From JBFJVZ01 sp041623895 (GTDB lineage Bacteria; Planctomycetota; Planctomycetia; Pirellulales; Pirellulaceae), in contig JBFJVZ010000434.1 in the NCBI GenBank assembly GCA_041623895.1, positions 1 to 6,144 of the forward strand: a stretch of DNA of 6,144 nt, given 5' to 3'. Every line of letters starts with the position of its first letter. The stretch's first letter is position 1. Below, one piece after another: positions 6,131-6,144 of this stretch. The position numbers and the translations under genes were made by a program. The notes under the pieces are model-generated. The model was not told the DNA's origin, made no database searches, and worked only from the letters and a program-made list of their open reading frames with translations.

Positions 6131-6144
6131 GCGTTCCCTTAAGC

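Overview
The window looks like a chromosomal segment of a planctomycete, most likely of the Pirellulaceae/Rhodopirellula type. The strongest evidence is an adjacent pair of genes typical of that phylum: a large exported protein with PSCyt1, DUF1549 and DUF1553 domains, followed by a Tat-exported DUF1501 protein. A moderate GC content, weak or absent Shine-Dalgarno sequences and hairpin-rich intergenic DNA agree with this. The assignment comes from family knowledge; no database was searched.

Layout: positions 1-366 are non-coding or only doubtfully coding. They hold a palindromic element resembling the dispersed intergenic repeats of these genomes, and a near-consensus promoter (TATAAT at 323-328) just before the first gene. 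Next come two plus-strand genes 10 bases apart, almost certainly one operon: the c-type cytochrome/DUF1549/DUF1553 protein (367-2709) and the DUF1501 protein (2720-4081). A convergent minus-strand gene (4078-5970) encodes a 630-residue FAD-dependent GMC oxidoreductase with an N-terminal beta-sandwich domain resembling glycogen/starch-binding (CBM48/AMPK-type) modules. Its stop codon interlocks with that of the DUF1501 gene in the tetranucleotide CTAA. The last 174 bases hold a candidate promoter for the GMC gene, a short direct repeat and a strong small hairpin.

How the genes may work together: the first two products carry export signals (Sec and Tat) and probably act together in the periplasm or at the cell surface, in a process that is still poorly defined for the family. 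The GMC enzyme has no recognisable export signal. It probably oxidises a sugar or alcohol, but no link to the neighbouring c-type haem protein is shown by the sequence.

I see no CRISPR array, transposase, tRNA, rRNA or defence system. The window is mostly ordinary planctomycete gene content. The points most worth a second look are the beta-sandwich-GMC fusion, the start sites of two genes, the fully overlapping convergent ends, and the repeat elements at both edges.
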